NCBI RefSeq assembly: GCF_004342025.1
Contig: NZ_SLWN01000006.1
Location: forward strand, 62,001-126,000
Length of the DNA stretch: 64,000 bases
Reading direction: 5' to 3'
DNA from: Kribbella steppae
GTDB taxonomy: Bacteria; Actinomycetota; Actinomycetes; Propionibacteriales; Kribbellaceae
Part shown: one piece after another, positions 27,078 to 34,448 of the stretch
How the letters are laid out: the number at the start of each line of letters is the position of its first letter
Position numbering within the stretch: position 1 is the first letter of the stretch
The notes under the pieces: model-generated
The model's database searches: none
The model's input: only the letters and a program-made list of their open reading frames with translations
Told to the model about the DNA's origin: nothing
Position numbers and translations under genes: made by a program

Positions 27078-27378
27078 GCCTGAAGGATAGCGATAGTCGA
27101 ACAGATGTTCTAGTCGCGTGCCTGGTGCGCTGAGAGTCGTGCTGGTGACTGACGCGAAGCGTCGGGCAGTAGACGAGGGGCTCGGCGTTGAGTGTGTATG
27201 AGGGGCGACGAAATGGAGGCAGAACCGCACGGCGAGGCCATGTGGATAACAGTCGTGGTTCCCGAAGGGGTGCCGGTTGTTTATCCACAGGCGGCTCGTG
27301 TGCTGTGTCGGATTGTTGTAGGACTGGCGCAGGTGGAGCGCGGATCCGAGGCCGGCTCCCGGGCGGAGGGTCAGGAGC
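27078..27378. other. Intergenic stretch upstream of the serine recombinase
   Basis: About 300 bp without a gene. It is lower in GC than its surroundings and holds two matching half-sites, GTGGATAACAG (27241-27251) and TTATCCACAG (27281-27290), which resemble DnaA-box sequence (TTATCCACA) in inverted orientation. The recombinase start region GAGGGTCAGGAGC is at its right end. Confidence 0.4.
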
Positions 27379-29148
27379 TTGAGCGGCGACGAGCTGGGTG
27401 AGTGGACGGTTCTCGACGAGCTGCTGGGGTTGGAGGCGCTAGCCGACAAGCCCCTGGACGGTGGGGGAATCGGGAGGCTGGCGTTCTACGGCAGGTGCTC
27501 GACCGAGGACAACCAGGATCCGAAGACGTCGCTGGGATGGCAGATGGGGGAGGCTTCGCGGTTTGTGGAGCCGCTTGGTGGCGAGATCGTGGAGCAGTTC
27601 TTCGATATCGGGCAGTCGCGGTCGTTACCTTGGGAGCGGCGAGGCGAGGCCAGCCGGGTGTTGCAGGCATTGAAGGATCCCAATCGCGGCTGGGGCGGAT
27701 TGGTGGTGGGGGAGGCGACGCGCTGCTGGTACAGCAATCAGTTCAGCTTGACGTGGCCGAAGTTCGATCGGTACGGCGTCTCCCTGTGGATACCGAGCTT
27801 GGGAGGGGCCTTCGATCCCGAGAACACCGTTCACGACATGGCGATGACAATCACCGGCGGCTTGTCGAAGTCGGAACGTCAGCACGTGCAGCGGCGCGTG
27901 CGGGCAGCGATGGCCGCGCAGGTGCTGGCCGATGGCAAGCACCAAGGCGGCCGGCCACCGTACGGTTACCGCGTTGTTGACGCGGGCCCACATCCGAACC
28001 CGCGGAAGGCCCAAGAGGGCTACCGATTGCGAGTGCTCGCCGTCGACGATCTCGCGGCGCCGATTGTTGAGCGGATCTTCGTCCTCTACCTCGATGGGCT
28101 CGGATTCAGGGCGATCGCAGAGAAGCTCAACTCGGAGCAGGTCCTGTGTCCGTCGGCGCATTCCCCAGGCCAGAACCCCCATCGCCGAGCCGATGGGTGG
28201 CAGGGATCCACCGTTCGCGCGATCCTCGAGAATCCCCGCTACACGGGCTTCGCGATCTATGGGCGGTGGCAGAAGGTTGAGGAACTGCTCGACCCTGACG
28301 ACGTGGCCGCGGGACACATAGTGCGGTTCCGCAGGTCGCCGACATCGAAGGTCGTTCGATCCCGCGAGCCGGCCCATCCGGCGATCGTGTCGGTGAACGA
28401 CTTCACCCGAGTCCAGTTGGAGATCCGCGCTCGACGCGGAGCCGACCGACGCGAGCAGACCTCGCGCCAGCGGACGCGGGTTCTCACGCCCCACACCTAC
28501 CTGTTCAGAGGCCGCGTTCGATGCGCCATCTGCGGTCGCAAGATGGAGGGCGCGATACGCCGGAACACCGCGTTCTGTCGCTGTGCCGCACGGACCCTTG
28601 CCCCGGGATCGAGCGCCGCCCCGAGCCATCCGCCGACGGTGTATCTGCGGGAAGATCAACTGAGCAGCAAGGTTAACGATTGGATCGCGACGCTCTTCAG
28701 TCCTGAGCGCGTCGATGCCACCGTCGACGCGCTAGCGAGTGCGGCCAACGAAGGCAGCCCTGAGGAGCGTGCCGAGGCGGAGTTCCGGCGGAGATTCGCC
28801 GCAGCAGAGGCAGCGATGGTGCGGCTTCGCCGCGCGTTGGACGCGGGCTGGGATCCGGCCGAGCTGACCAGTCAGTACAACGCTGCAGCGGCTGAGAAGC
28901 GTGCGGCGGAGGCGGGCTTGGCGTCCATCGAGGCCCCGAAACGGCTGACGCCGAAGGAGATCCGAGCGGTGGTTGACCAACTGACCGATGTCGCTCGTGC
29001 GCTCGATCGGGCGAACCGCGACGACCTGGCCGAGTTGTACGAGGCGCTGCGACTGAGAGTCGAGTACGACCATCGAACGCGGGTGGCTGAAGTCTCAGTC
29101 ACACCTGCCCCGCGTGTGGATAGTGTGTGTGTCCGAGGGGGGACTTGA
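27379..29148 (+). CDS. Large serine recombinase / integrase
   Basis: A 589-residue serine integrase. The start given is TTG 27379 (GGTCAGGAGC just upstream). The catalytic domain has the nucleophile Ser in FYGRCSTEDNQ and the Arg-rich SLPWERRGEASRV and RVRAAMAAQVLADGKHQGGR segments. The recombinase domain follows with GGRPPYGYR and AIAEKLNSEQV, then STVRAILENPRYTGFAIYGR. A zinc ribbon is seen as CAICGRKMEG with FCRC about 15 residues on, and a coiled coil as RRRFAAAEAAMVRLRRALD. All landmarks are in order, so it should be active. Its last 19 nt lie inside the tRNA-Leu gene on the other strand, a classic position for an integrase next to its attachment site. Confidence 0.88.
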   Translation: MSGDELGEWTVLDELLGLEALADKPLDGGGIGRLAFYGRCSTEDNQDPKTSLGWQMGEASRFVEPLGGEIVEQFFDIGQSRSLPWERRGEASRVLQALKDPNRGWGGLVVGEATRCWYSNQFSLTWPKFDRYGVSLWIPSLGGAFDPENTVHDMAMTITGGLSKSERQHVQRRVRAAMAAQVLADGKHQGGRPPYGYRVVDAGPHPNPRKAQEGYRLRVLAVDDLAAPIVERIFVLYLDGLGFRAIAEKLNSEQVLCPSAHSPGQNPHRRADGWQGSTVRAILENPRYTGFAIYGRWQKVEELLDPDDVAAGHIVRFRRSPTSKVVRSREPAHPAIVSVNDFTRVQLEIRARRGADRREQTSRQRTRVLTPHTYLFRGRVRCAICGRKMEGAIRRNTAFCRCAARTLAPGSSAAPSHPPTVYLREDQLSSKVNDWIATLFSPERVDATVDALASAANEGSPEERAEAEFRRRFAAAEAAMVRLRRALDAGWDPAELTSQYNAAAAEKRAAEAGLASIEAPKRLTPKEIRAVVDQLTDVARALDRANRDDLAELYEALRLRVEYDHRTRVAEVSVTPAPRVDSVCVRGGT

Positions 29149-29215
29149 ACCCCCACGCCCCGTAAAGGGCACTAGCACCTCAAGCTAGCGCGTCTGCCTA
29201 TTCCGCCACCCGGAC
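29130..29215 (-). tRNA. tRNA-Leu (anticodon GAG)
   Basis: On the minus strand the sequence folds as a class II tRNA. The acceptor stem is GTCCGGG / CTCGGAC with discriminator A. A D-arm carries GGCGGAATAGGCAGAC. The anticodon stem CTAGC / GCTAG encloses loop TTGAGGT (anticodon GAG). A long variable arm TGCCCTTTACGGGGCG and T-arm GTGGGGGTTCAAGTCCCCC complete it. CCA is not encoded. The 3' end overlaps the last 19 nt of the serine recombinase gene, so the tRNA 3' half may be the chromosomal attachment site of the element to the left. Confidence 0.95.
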
Positions 29216-29335
29216 GAGTGGTCTGGTCGCCGTAGCGACGCTGACCGGAGAACCTTAGCAAACTCCACAGGTGGAATTCACATCGGGGCGCGGAGGGGTG
29301 CCGGCGGGCTGACTTGGGGAGCTCTGGGGCGTAGT

Positions 29336-29346
29336 TTGAAATTCAA
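29336..29346. promoter_or_regulatory. AT-rich palindrome in the leader of the DinB/MDMPI gene
   Basis: TTGAAATTCAA is a perfect 11-bp palindrome in GC-rich surroundings, 24 bp before the ATG at 29370. It may be an operator for a small HTH regulator. No regulator gene is adjacent, and the site is short enough to arise by chance. Confidence 0.3.
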
Positions 29347-29369
29347 GCGGTGCCTGGGAGGAGGCCGGG

Positions 29370-30173
29370 ATGAACAGGTGGAACGCGATGTCGTTCGAGG
29401 GTAAGGACGCCATCCTGGGGGTGGTCCGGCGGGAGGCGGGGGAGTTCTTCGAGCTGGTCGACAGCGACGAGGTGTGGGAGGCGCCGACCGGGGCCGGGCA
29501 CTGGCAGGTGCGCGACGTGGTCGCGCATATCGCGGACACGACCGAGGCGTACTTCGTCGCGTTCGACGCGGCCCGGTCGCACACCGAGGTGCCGCCGGCG
29601 TACGGGCTGCCGGGGATGGCGGAGCGGGTCGACCGGCAGGCGCTGGCGCTGCGTGATGTGCCGAGAACCGAGCTGGTCGAGCGGTTGCGCGGCGACTTCG
29701 ACAAGATCATGGAGATCTTTGACGCGCTGGGTCCGGAGGACTGGACCGGGCTGAACGTCCCGCACTTCTACATGGGTCCGTTGCCGGCGTTCTTCTTCCC
29801 GGCCTTCCAGTTGATGGACTACGGCGTCCACTCCTGGGACGTCCGGCAGGGGACCGGCCGGGCGCACGGGCTGACCGGCGAGGCGGCCGACCTGCTGGTC
29901 CCGTTCATGTTCGTGCTGTGGCAGTACACGACCAAGGTGCAGGAGCCCTGCGACCTCGGCATCCGGATCACCAGCGGCCCGAACGCCGGCGACACCCGGG
30001 TCCGGGTCGGTCCGGAGGGGATGACGTATGAGTCGGGCGATCCCGGCGACACTGTGATCGAGTTCGATCCCGGCAGCTTCGTGCTGACCGCGTTCGGGCG
30101 CAGCAACTCCGGCACGATCCGCGGCGAACGCGCCGTCGCGGACCGCTATCTCAACCTGTTCTTCCGTATCTGA
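29370..30173 (+). CDS. Maleylpyruvate isomerase / DinB-family mycothiol-dependent enzyme
   Basis: A 267-residue protein of the TIGR03083 / MDMPI_N type. The DinB-like four-helix part (about 1-170) has the metal-site segments HWQVRDVVAHIADTTEAY and MDYGVHSWDVRQGTG, each with a conserved His. The C-terminal part is a small alpha/beta domain like sterol-carrier or MDMPI_C domains, ending GERAVADRYLNLFFRI. Members use mycothiol as a thiol cofactor, fitting the mshC gene in this window, but the reaction here is unknown. ATG 29370 has GGGAGGAGGCCGGG upstream; an ATG at 29388 is an alternative. It is 10 nt before a VOC gene, a probable two-gene operon. Confidence 0.8.
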   Translation: MNRWNAMSFEGKDAILGVVRREAGEFFELVDSDEVWEAPTGAGHWQVRDVVAHIADTTEAYFVAFDAARSHTEVPPAYGLPGMAERVDRQALALRDVPRTELVERLRGDFDKIMEIFDALGPEDWTGLNVPHFYMGPLPAFFFPAFQLMDYGVHSWDVRQGTGRAHGLTGEAADLLVPFMFVLWQYTTKVQEPCDLGIRITSGPNAGDTRVRVGPEGMTYESGDPGDTVIEFDPGSFVLTAFGRSNSGTIRGERAVADRYLNLFFRI

Positions 30174-30183
30174 GGGGACCCGC

Positions 30184-30672
30184 ATGACCGATATCGACCT
30201 GCCCGCGATCGAAGCCGAGCGGGACCGGATCAGAACGACGTACCTGCAACCTGGCAAGGCCTCGTCCGCGCGGGGGCTGCACCATGTCGCGGTGCTGTGC
30301 GCGGACGTCGAGCGGACGGTCAGCTTCTACCAGGGCGTGCTCGAGTTCCCGCTCACCGAGATCGTCGGCAACCGCGACTACGAGGGCTCGAACCACTTCT
30401 TCTTCGACATCGGCAACGGCAACCTGCTGGCCTTCTTCGACTTCCCCGGCCTGGATCTCGGTCCGTACGCCGAGGTGCTCGGCGGACTGCATCACATGGC
30501 GATCTCGGTCGAGCCGGAGAAGTGGGACCGGCTGAAGAAGAACCTGGACGAGGCCGGCGTGGAGTACCTGGAGGAGAGCGGTACGTCGATCTACTTCCGC
30601 GACCCAGATGGCACGAGGGTGGAGCTGATCGCCGACCCACTGGGGGAGATGTACGGCCTAAAGGTCCTCTGA
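30184..30672 (+). CDS. VOC-family (glyoxalase/dioxygenase fold) protein
   Basis: A 162-residue protein from ATG 30184, with GAGGGG upstream. Two beta-alpha-beta-beta-beta units are visible: LHHVAVLCADVERTVSFYQG with GNRDYEGSNHFFFDIGNG, then LHHMAISVEPEKWDRLKKNL with GTSIYFRDPDGTRVELI. The His and Glu positions for a metal are present (LHH, LHH and the final E of RVELI). VOC proteins include glyoxalases, extradiol dioxygenases and antibiotic-binding proteins. The pairing with a mycothiol-dependent-type enzyme 10 nt upstream suggests joint detoxification or ring degradation. The exact reaction is unknown. Its last codons overlap the convergent hydrolase gene by 15 nt. Confidence 0.8.
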   Translation: MTDIDLPAIEAERDRIRTTYLQPGKASSARGLHHVAVLCADVERTVSFYQGVLEFPLTEIVGNRDYEGSNHFFFDIGNGNLLAFFDFPGLDLGPYAEVLGGLHHMAISVEPEKWDRLKKNLDEAGVEYLEESGTSIYFRDPDGTRVELIADPLGEMYGLKVL

Positions 30673-31293
30673 CGCGAGCCGAGCGGTGAACCAGTCCCGA
30701 GCTAGTACGGCGACCTGCTCGAGCGTGCCCGGTTCGGAGAAGAGGTGGGTCGCGCCGGCGACGACCTGGAGGTCGGTGGCGCACTGCATCCGGCGGCGGG
30801 CCTGACGATTGAACTCGAGGACGTCGGCGTCCAGTTCGCCCACGATCAGCAGGGTCGGCGCAGTCACGTGCGGCAGCCGTTCTCCGGCCAGGTCGACCCG
30901 TCCTCCGCGGGACACCACCGCCCGCACCTCGTCCGTGCCGCTGCCCGCGGTCCATAACGCAGCGGCCCCGCCGGTACTCGCGCCGAAGTACCCGATCGGC
31001 AGGTCACCGTGACGATCAGCCATCCAGCGATGGGCGGCTGCCAGTCGATCGGCCAGCAGCGGGATGTCGAAGACGTTCCGGCGATCCGCGGCCTCCTCGG
31101 GCGAGAGGAGATCGAACAACAAGGTGGCGAGACCCGCGTCGTTGAGGACGTGGGCGACGTACTGGTTCCGAGGGCTGTGCCGGCTGCTGTCGCTGCCGTG
31201 GGCGAAGATCACCAGACCGTTCGCCGGTGCGGGCACCGTCAGGTCACCGGGCAGGGTCACCCCGCCGGATTCGATCGTGACGTGCTCGGGCAT
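30658..31293 (-). CDS. Alpha/beta hydrolase (dienelactone hydrolase-like)
   Basis: A 211-residue cytoplasmic hydrolase from ATG 31293. The nucleophile elbow is GASTGG (Ser near residue 106), the acid is probably Asp in VGELDADV, and the His is in AGATHLFSEPG. The oxyanion strand VIFAHGSDSSRHSPRN has the HG motif. The overall order fits dienelactone hydrolase-like and phosphoribosyltransferase-associated hydrolases. The start overlaps the stop of a small upstream gene by 1 nt (TGATG), so they are coupled. The 3' end overlaps the VOC gene by 15 nt. Substrate unknown. Confidence 0.8.
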   Translation of the reverse strand: MPEHVTIESGGVTLPGDLTVPAPANGLVIFAHGSDSSRHSPRNQYVAHVLNDAGLATLLFDLLSPEEAADRRNVFDIPLLADRLAAAHRWMADRHGDLPIGYFGASTGGAAALWTAGSGTDEVRAVVSRGGRVDLAGERLPHVTAPTLLIVGELDADVLEFNRQARRRMQCATDLQVVAGATHLFSEPGTLEQVAVLARDWFTARLASEDL

Positions 31294-31529
31294 CAGCCCG
31301 GTGCCGATCCGTCCGATGAGCCGGCCGGATGTTCGACCAGTGCGATCACTCGGGTGGTGATGAAGCGGGCGGTGCGGACCGGAGTGCCGCTGCGGGTGAC
31401 CTCGACGACCTCGGTCAGGTTACGGGTGGTGTTGATCTCGACCCGGCGGCCGGCTTTGGTCGCGGTGATCTCGTACGTCGACACGCCACTGCCCGTGTCG
31501 ACGACGATCTCTACCCGGTCGCCTTTCAC
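31293..31529 (-). CDS. Small hypothetical protein coupled to the hydrolase
   Basis: A 78-residue protein from GTG 31529 (MKGDRVEIVVDTGSGVSTYE). The frame remains open far upstream, but only as antisense of the M20 peptidase. It is beta-rich and polar: YEITATKAGRRVEINTTRN, VVEVTRSGTPVRTARFITTR, VIALVEHPAG. I know no function. The stop overlaps the ATG of the hydrolase (TGATG). It is divergent from the M20 peptidase gene, with about 57 nt between starts. Confidence 0.55.
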   Translation of the reverse strand: MKGDRVEIVVDTGSGVSTYEITATKAGRRVEINTTRNLTEVVEVTRSGTPVRTARFITTRVIALVEHPAGSSDGSAPG

Positions 31530-31586
31530 ACCTTTCAAATACCCGGCTGATCCGATGTCATTCGGGAGTGAGGGAGGATGGGGCCC

Positions 31587-32918
31587 ATGACTACTCCGAC
31601 GCCTAGCGACCGTCCGTCGTACACGCCCGACGCCGAGGTGGTGGAGCTCTGTAGTGAGCTGATCCGGATCGACACCACGAACTACGGCAACGGCAAGAGC
31701 AACGGTGAGCGGGTCGCCGCGGAGTACGTCGCGGCGAAGCTGGACGAGGTCGGGATCGAGTCCACCATCTACGAGTCGGAGCCGGGCCGGGCGACGTTGG
31801 TCGCGCACTGGGAGGGTGAGGACCAGTCGGCCGACCCGCTGCTGGTGCACGGCCACCTGGACGTCGTACCGGCCGATCCGAAGGACTGGAAGGTGGACCC
31901 GTTCGCCGGGGAGATCTTCGACGGGTGCGTGTGGGGCCGCGGCGCGGTCGACATGAAGGACTTCGACGCGATGGTGCTGTCGGTGGTCCGGGCGCGGCAG
32001 CGGGCGGGAGTGAAGCCGCGGCGGCCGGTTCGGCTGGTGTTCACCGCGGACGAGGAAGCTGGCGGCGTGTACGGCGCCCAGTGGCTGATCAACAACCACC
32101 CGGACACTGTTGCCGACTGCACCGAAGGGATCGGCGAGGTCGGCGGGTTCTCGGTCACGGTGAAGGACGACCTGCGGCTGTACCTGATCGAGACCGCCGA
32201 GAAGGGCATGAGCTGGATGCGGCTCAAGGCTCGCGGTACGGCGGGCCACGGGTCGATGGTGAACAACGACAACGCGGTTACCAACCTGGTTGAGGCGGTG
32301 ACCCGGATCGGCGGGCACGAGTGGCCGCTGCGGCTCACCCCGACGGTCCGGGAGTTCCTGAAGACGCTGGAGGACGTGCTCGAGGTCGAGCTCGACCCGG
32401 AGGACATGACCGAGACGCTGTCGAAGCTCGGCAGCTTCAGCCGGATGTTCGGCGCCACCATCCGGAACACGGCCAACCCGACGATGCTGAACGCCGGCTA
32501 CAAGGTCAACGTGATCCCGGGGGACGCCGAGGCGCACATCGACGGCCGGTTCCTGCCCGGGTACGAGGACGAGTTCTTCGCCACCATCGACGAGTTGATC
32601 GGCGACAAGGTACGGCGTGAGACCGTGGTCGAGGACATCGCGCTGGAGACCGAGTTCAGCGGCGGCCTGGTCGAGGCGATGAAGGCATGCCTGGCCGCAG
32701 AGGACCCGCAGAGCCGGACCGCGCCGCTGCTCATGTCGGGCGGTACGGACGCCAAGTCGTGGAGCAAGCTCGGGATTCGCTGCTTCGGGTTCGTGCCGTT
32801 GCAGCTGCCGCCGGACCTGGACTTCATGGGCATGTTCCACGGCATCGACGAGCGCGTCCCGACCAGCGCGCTGGAGTTCGGCTCGCGGGTGCTGGACCGC
32901 TTCCTCGACGAGGCCTGA
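31587..32918 (+). CDS. M20-family metallopeptidase (DapE/ArgE-like)
   Basis: A 443-residue enzyme. I chose ATG 31587 because GGGAGG is 9-10 nt upstream; ATG 31578 sits directly on that site. The metal ligands are clear: HGHLDVVP, GRGAVDMKDFDAM, and FTADEEAGG with the catalytic Glu. The dimerisation lid has TAGHGSMVNNDNAV, and the last ligand is in the MFHGIDERVP block. The family hydrolyses N-acyl amino acids or dipeptides with one or two zinc ions. The gene resembles the mycobacterial protein annotated dapE2, which lies in the same chromosomal neighbourhood. Substrate not fixed. Confidence 0.85.
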   Translation: MTTPTPSDRPSYTPDAEVVELCSELIRIDTTNYGNGKSNGERVAAEYVAAKLDEVGIESTIYESEPGRATLVAHWEGEDQSADPLLVHGHLDVVPADPKDWKVDPFAGEIFDGCVWGRGAVDMKDFDAMVLSVVRARQRAGVKPRRPVRLVFTADEEAGGVYGAQWLINNHPDTVADCTEGIGEVGGFSVTVKDDLRLYLIETAEKGMSWMRLKARGTAGHGSMVNNDNAVTNLVEAVTRIGGHEWPLRLTPTVREFLKTLEDVLEVELDPEDMTETLSKLGSFSRMFGATIRNTANPTMLNAGYKVNVIPGDAEAHIDGRFLPGYEDEFFATIDELIGDKVRRETVVEDIALETEFSGGLVEAMKACLAAEDPQSRTAPLLMSGGTDAKSWSKLGIRCFGFVPLQLPPDLDFMGMFHGIDERVPTSALEFGSRVLDRFLDEA

Positions 32919-32985
32919 TCAGTCTCGACGAGGCCTGATCGGTCTCGACGACTCCCGATCCGGTCTCGACGACGCCTGATTCGGT
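32904..32985. repeat. Four imperfect tandem repeats of 20-21 bp at the end of the M20 gene
   Basis: Units begin at 32904, 32924, 32944 and 32965, each starting CTCGACGA and ending GATCNGT or GATTCGGT. The first unit encodes the last codons and stop of the peptidase; the later copies are downstream. The third and fourth have drifted. This looks like slippage duplication of the gene end. Confidence 0.75.
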
Positions 32986-32991
32986 ACGGCG

Positions 32992-33648
32992 TTACGTCGT
33001 CCGAAGAATGTCGAAGGCGTGGCGCCGGTGCTCGGTGAACAAGGTGTTGGCGCGGTCCGCGTCGCGGGCGCGGAGTGCGGCGACCAGCTCGCGATGCTCG
33101 GCCGGGATGTGGGCCAGGTAGCCGTCGGTGCTGGTCCGGATCCGGGTCAGCAGGAACAGGTGCACCTGGGAGCGGATCGCCTGCCACGCCTCTTCCAGCC
33201 GGCGGTGTCCGGCTGCGGCGTAGATGGCGTCGTGGAAGGCGATGTCGCTGCTCGCCATCTCGTGCGCGTCGCCGGCCTGGGTCATCTGGTCGACCGCATC
33301 GTCGATCAGTGCCAGCTCCTCGTCGGTCGCGTGGGCGACCACCTCGGTCACGGCGAGCTGCTCGAGCGCCGCGCGGAGGCTGTCCAGCTCGGTCAGATCC
33401 TGCTCGGTGAGAGTCGTCACGGTGGCGCCGCGGTGCCAGGCGCTGCGGACGAGTCCCTCGCGCTCGAGTCGTAGCAGCGCCTCGCGCACCGGACCGCGGC
33501 TGACGTCGAGCGCGGCGGACAATTCGAGCTCCCGCAGTTGCGCGCCGGGTGGGTAGCTGCCGTCGAAGATCGCCGCCCGGATCCGGTCCGCGACCTCGTC
33601 GGCCAGTCCTCGACGCCTTGCTGGAACCAGCCGGTTCGGAGAGCTCAT
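32992..33648 (-). CDS. GntR-family (FadR/FCD subfamily) transcriptional regulator
   Basis: A 218-residue regulator from ATG 33648. The winged helix (about 10-75) has LADEVADRIRAAIFDGSYPP, LRELELSAALDVSRGPVREA and RLEREGLV. The FCD domain has the metal-binding pattern DIAFHDAIYAAAGH and a later HREL, so it probably binds a metal and a carboxylate effector. It is divergent from a VOC-family gene 47 nt away. The region between contains a 24-bp palindrome that starts at the regulator's own start codon, so autoregulation and control of the VOC gene are likely. The effector is probably the substrate of that VOC enzyme or of the M20 peptidase nearby. Confidence 0.9.
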   Translation of the reverse strand: MSSPNRLVPARRRGLADEVADRIRAAIFDGSYPPGAQLRELELSAALDVSRGPVREALLRLEREGLVRSAWHRGATVTTLTEQDLTELDSLRAALEQLAVTEVVAHATDEELALIDDAVDQMTQAGDAHEMASSDIAFHDAIYAAAGHRRLEEAWQAIRSQVHLFLLTRIRTSTDGYLAHIPAEHRELVAALRARDADRANTLFTEHRRHAFDILRTT

Positions 33649-33671
33649 GTCCGAATGTTAACATTCAGACA
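33648..33671. promoter_or_regulatory. 24-bp palindromic operator between gntR and the VOC gene
   Basis: Half-sites TGTCCGAATGTT and AACATTCAGACA are inverted copies with one mismatch, centred on GTTAAC. The site spans the regulator start codon and lies 25 bp before the VOC gene ATG. It is the natural binding site for the adjacent FCD-type GntR protein. Confidence 0.7.
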
Positions 33672-33695
33672 TTGTTCGGTGAGGAAGGATCATCC

Positions 33696-34112
33696 ATGGA
33701 TATCCCGCGGTTCCATCTGGCTGTGCCGGTCGACGATCTGGCCGCCGCACGGCAGTTCTACGGCGAGGTGCTCGGCCTGGAGCAGGGCCGCAGCGCCGAC
33801 ACCTGGATCGACTGGAACCTGCAGGGTCACCAGTTCGTCACCCACGTCGCGCCGGAGCGGGTCGAGCGGATCCACAACCCGGTCGACGGGCACGACGTAC
33901 CGGTGCCGCACTTCGGCCTGATCCTGTCCGTGCCCGAGTTCCAGAAGCTGGCCGATCGGCTGCGGGCGGCGAAGACCGAGTTCGTGATCGAGCCGTACGT
34001 CCGGTTCGAGGGTCAGACCGGCGAGCAGTGGACAATGTTCCTGCTCGACCCGGCCGGGAACGCGATGGAGTTCAAGGCCTTCGCCGACGACGCGCAGGTC
34101 TTCGCGGTCTGA
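33696..34112 (+). CDS. VOC-family protein controlled by the divergent GntR regulator
   Basis: A 138-residue protein from ATG 33696, with GAGGAAGG about 9 nt upstream. The two VOC modules are FHLAVPVDDLAAARQFYGEV ... GHQFVTHVAPE and PHFGLILSVPEFQKLADRLR ... WTMFLLDPAGNAMEFKAF. His in FHLAV and PHFGL and Glu in MEFKAF could bind a metal. The family includes lyases, dioxygenases and isomerases. The divergent FCD-type regulator and the shared palindrome suggest it is induced by a small acid that it helps to convert. The exact reaction is unknown. Confidence 0.8.
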   Translation: MDIPRFHLAVPVDDLAAARQFYGEVLGLEQGRSADTWIDWNLQGHQFVTHVAPERVERIHNPVDGHDVPVPHFGLILSVPEFQKLADRLRAAKTEFVIEPYVRFEGQTGEQWTMFLLDPAGNAMEFKAFADDAQVFAV

Positions 34113-34120
34113 CGATGCGG

Positions 34121-34390
34121 TCAGCCGCGCAACCGGGACGGTCGGTGGGTGGTCTCCTCGATGTCCTGAGCCGCAGCGAGCACCAGGCGGTGGGACAGCT
34201 CTGACAGTGCCCGCGCGGCGGCGAGTTCGTCGCCGATCTGTGGCACCTCGACATCGTTCGGGTGCCGGTACGCCGTACCGCGGCCGGCAATCTGTTCTCC
34301 GTCGGTCCGCAGCCGGGCCTCGGCATGCGTGGTCCGCTCGTCCTCGACCTCGTCGATCATGATGTCGACCGTCCATTGGCGCACCGTCAT
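34121..34390 (-). CDS. DUF1876 domain protein
   Basis: An 89-residue protein from ATG 34390 (MTVRQWTVDIMIDE), with GGGGTGAG upstream. It has the DUF1876 pattern: WTVDIMIDEVEDERTTHAEA, then a Gly-rich turn and an Arg/Pro loop, then VPQIGDELAAARALSELSHR and the end AAAQDIEETTHRP. The small alpha/beta fold resembles a double-stranded RNA-binding domain, and the family is common in actinobacteria, often in several copies. Its role is unknown. It is convergent with the VOC gene (8 nt between stops) and follows the LysR gene on the same strand after about 58 nt. Confidence 0.8.
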   Translation of the reverse strand: MTVRQWTVDIMIDEVEDERTTHAEARLRTDGEQIAGRGTAYRHPNDVEVPQIGDELAAARALSELSHRLVLAAAQDIEETTHRPSRLRG

Positions 34391-34448
34391 CGCACTCACC
34401 CCATCTGGTTGCACCTCTAATGTCGAGCGTCGTACCGGAAGCGCTGAC

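Noticed and set aside
29130..29215. Reading the tRNA as tRNA-Leu(CAG) or tRNA-Ser
   Set aside because: The 7-base loop TTGAGGT between CTAGC and GCTAG places GAG at positions 34-36, which reads Leu codons; discriminator A also fits Leu rather than Ser.
32904..32985. CRISPR-like spaced repeats
   Set aside because: The 20-bp units are directly tandem, without spacers, and derive from the end of the M20 gene.
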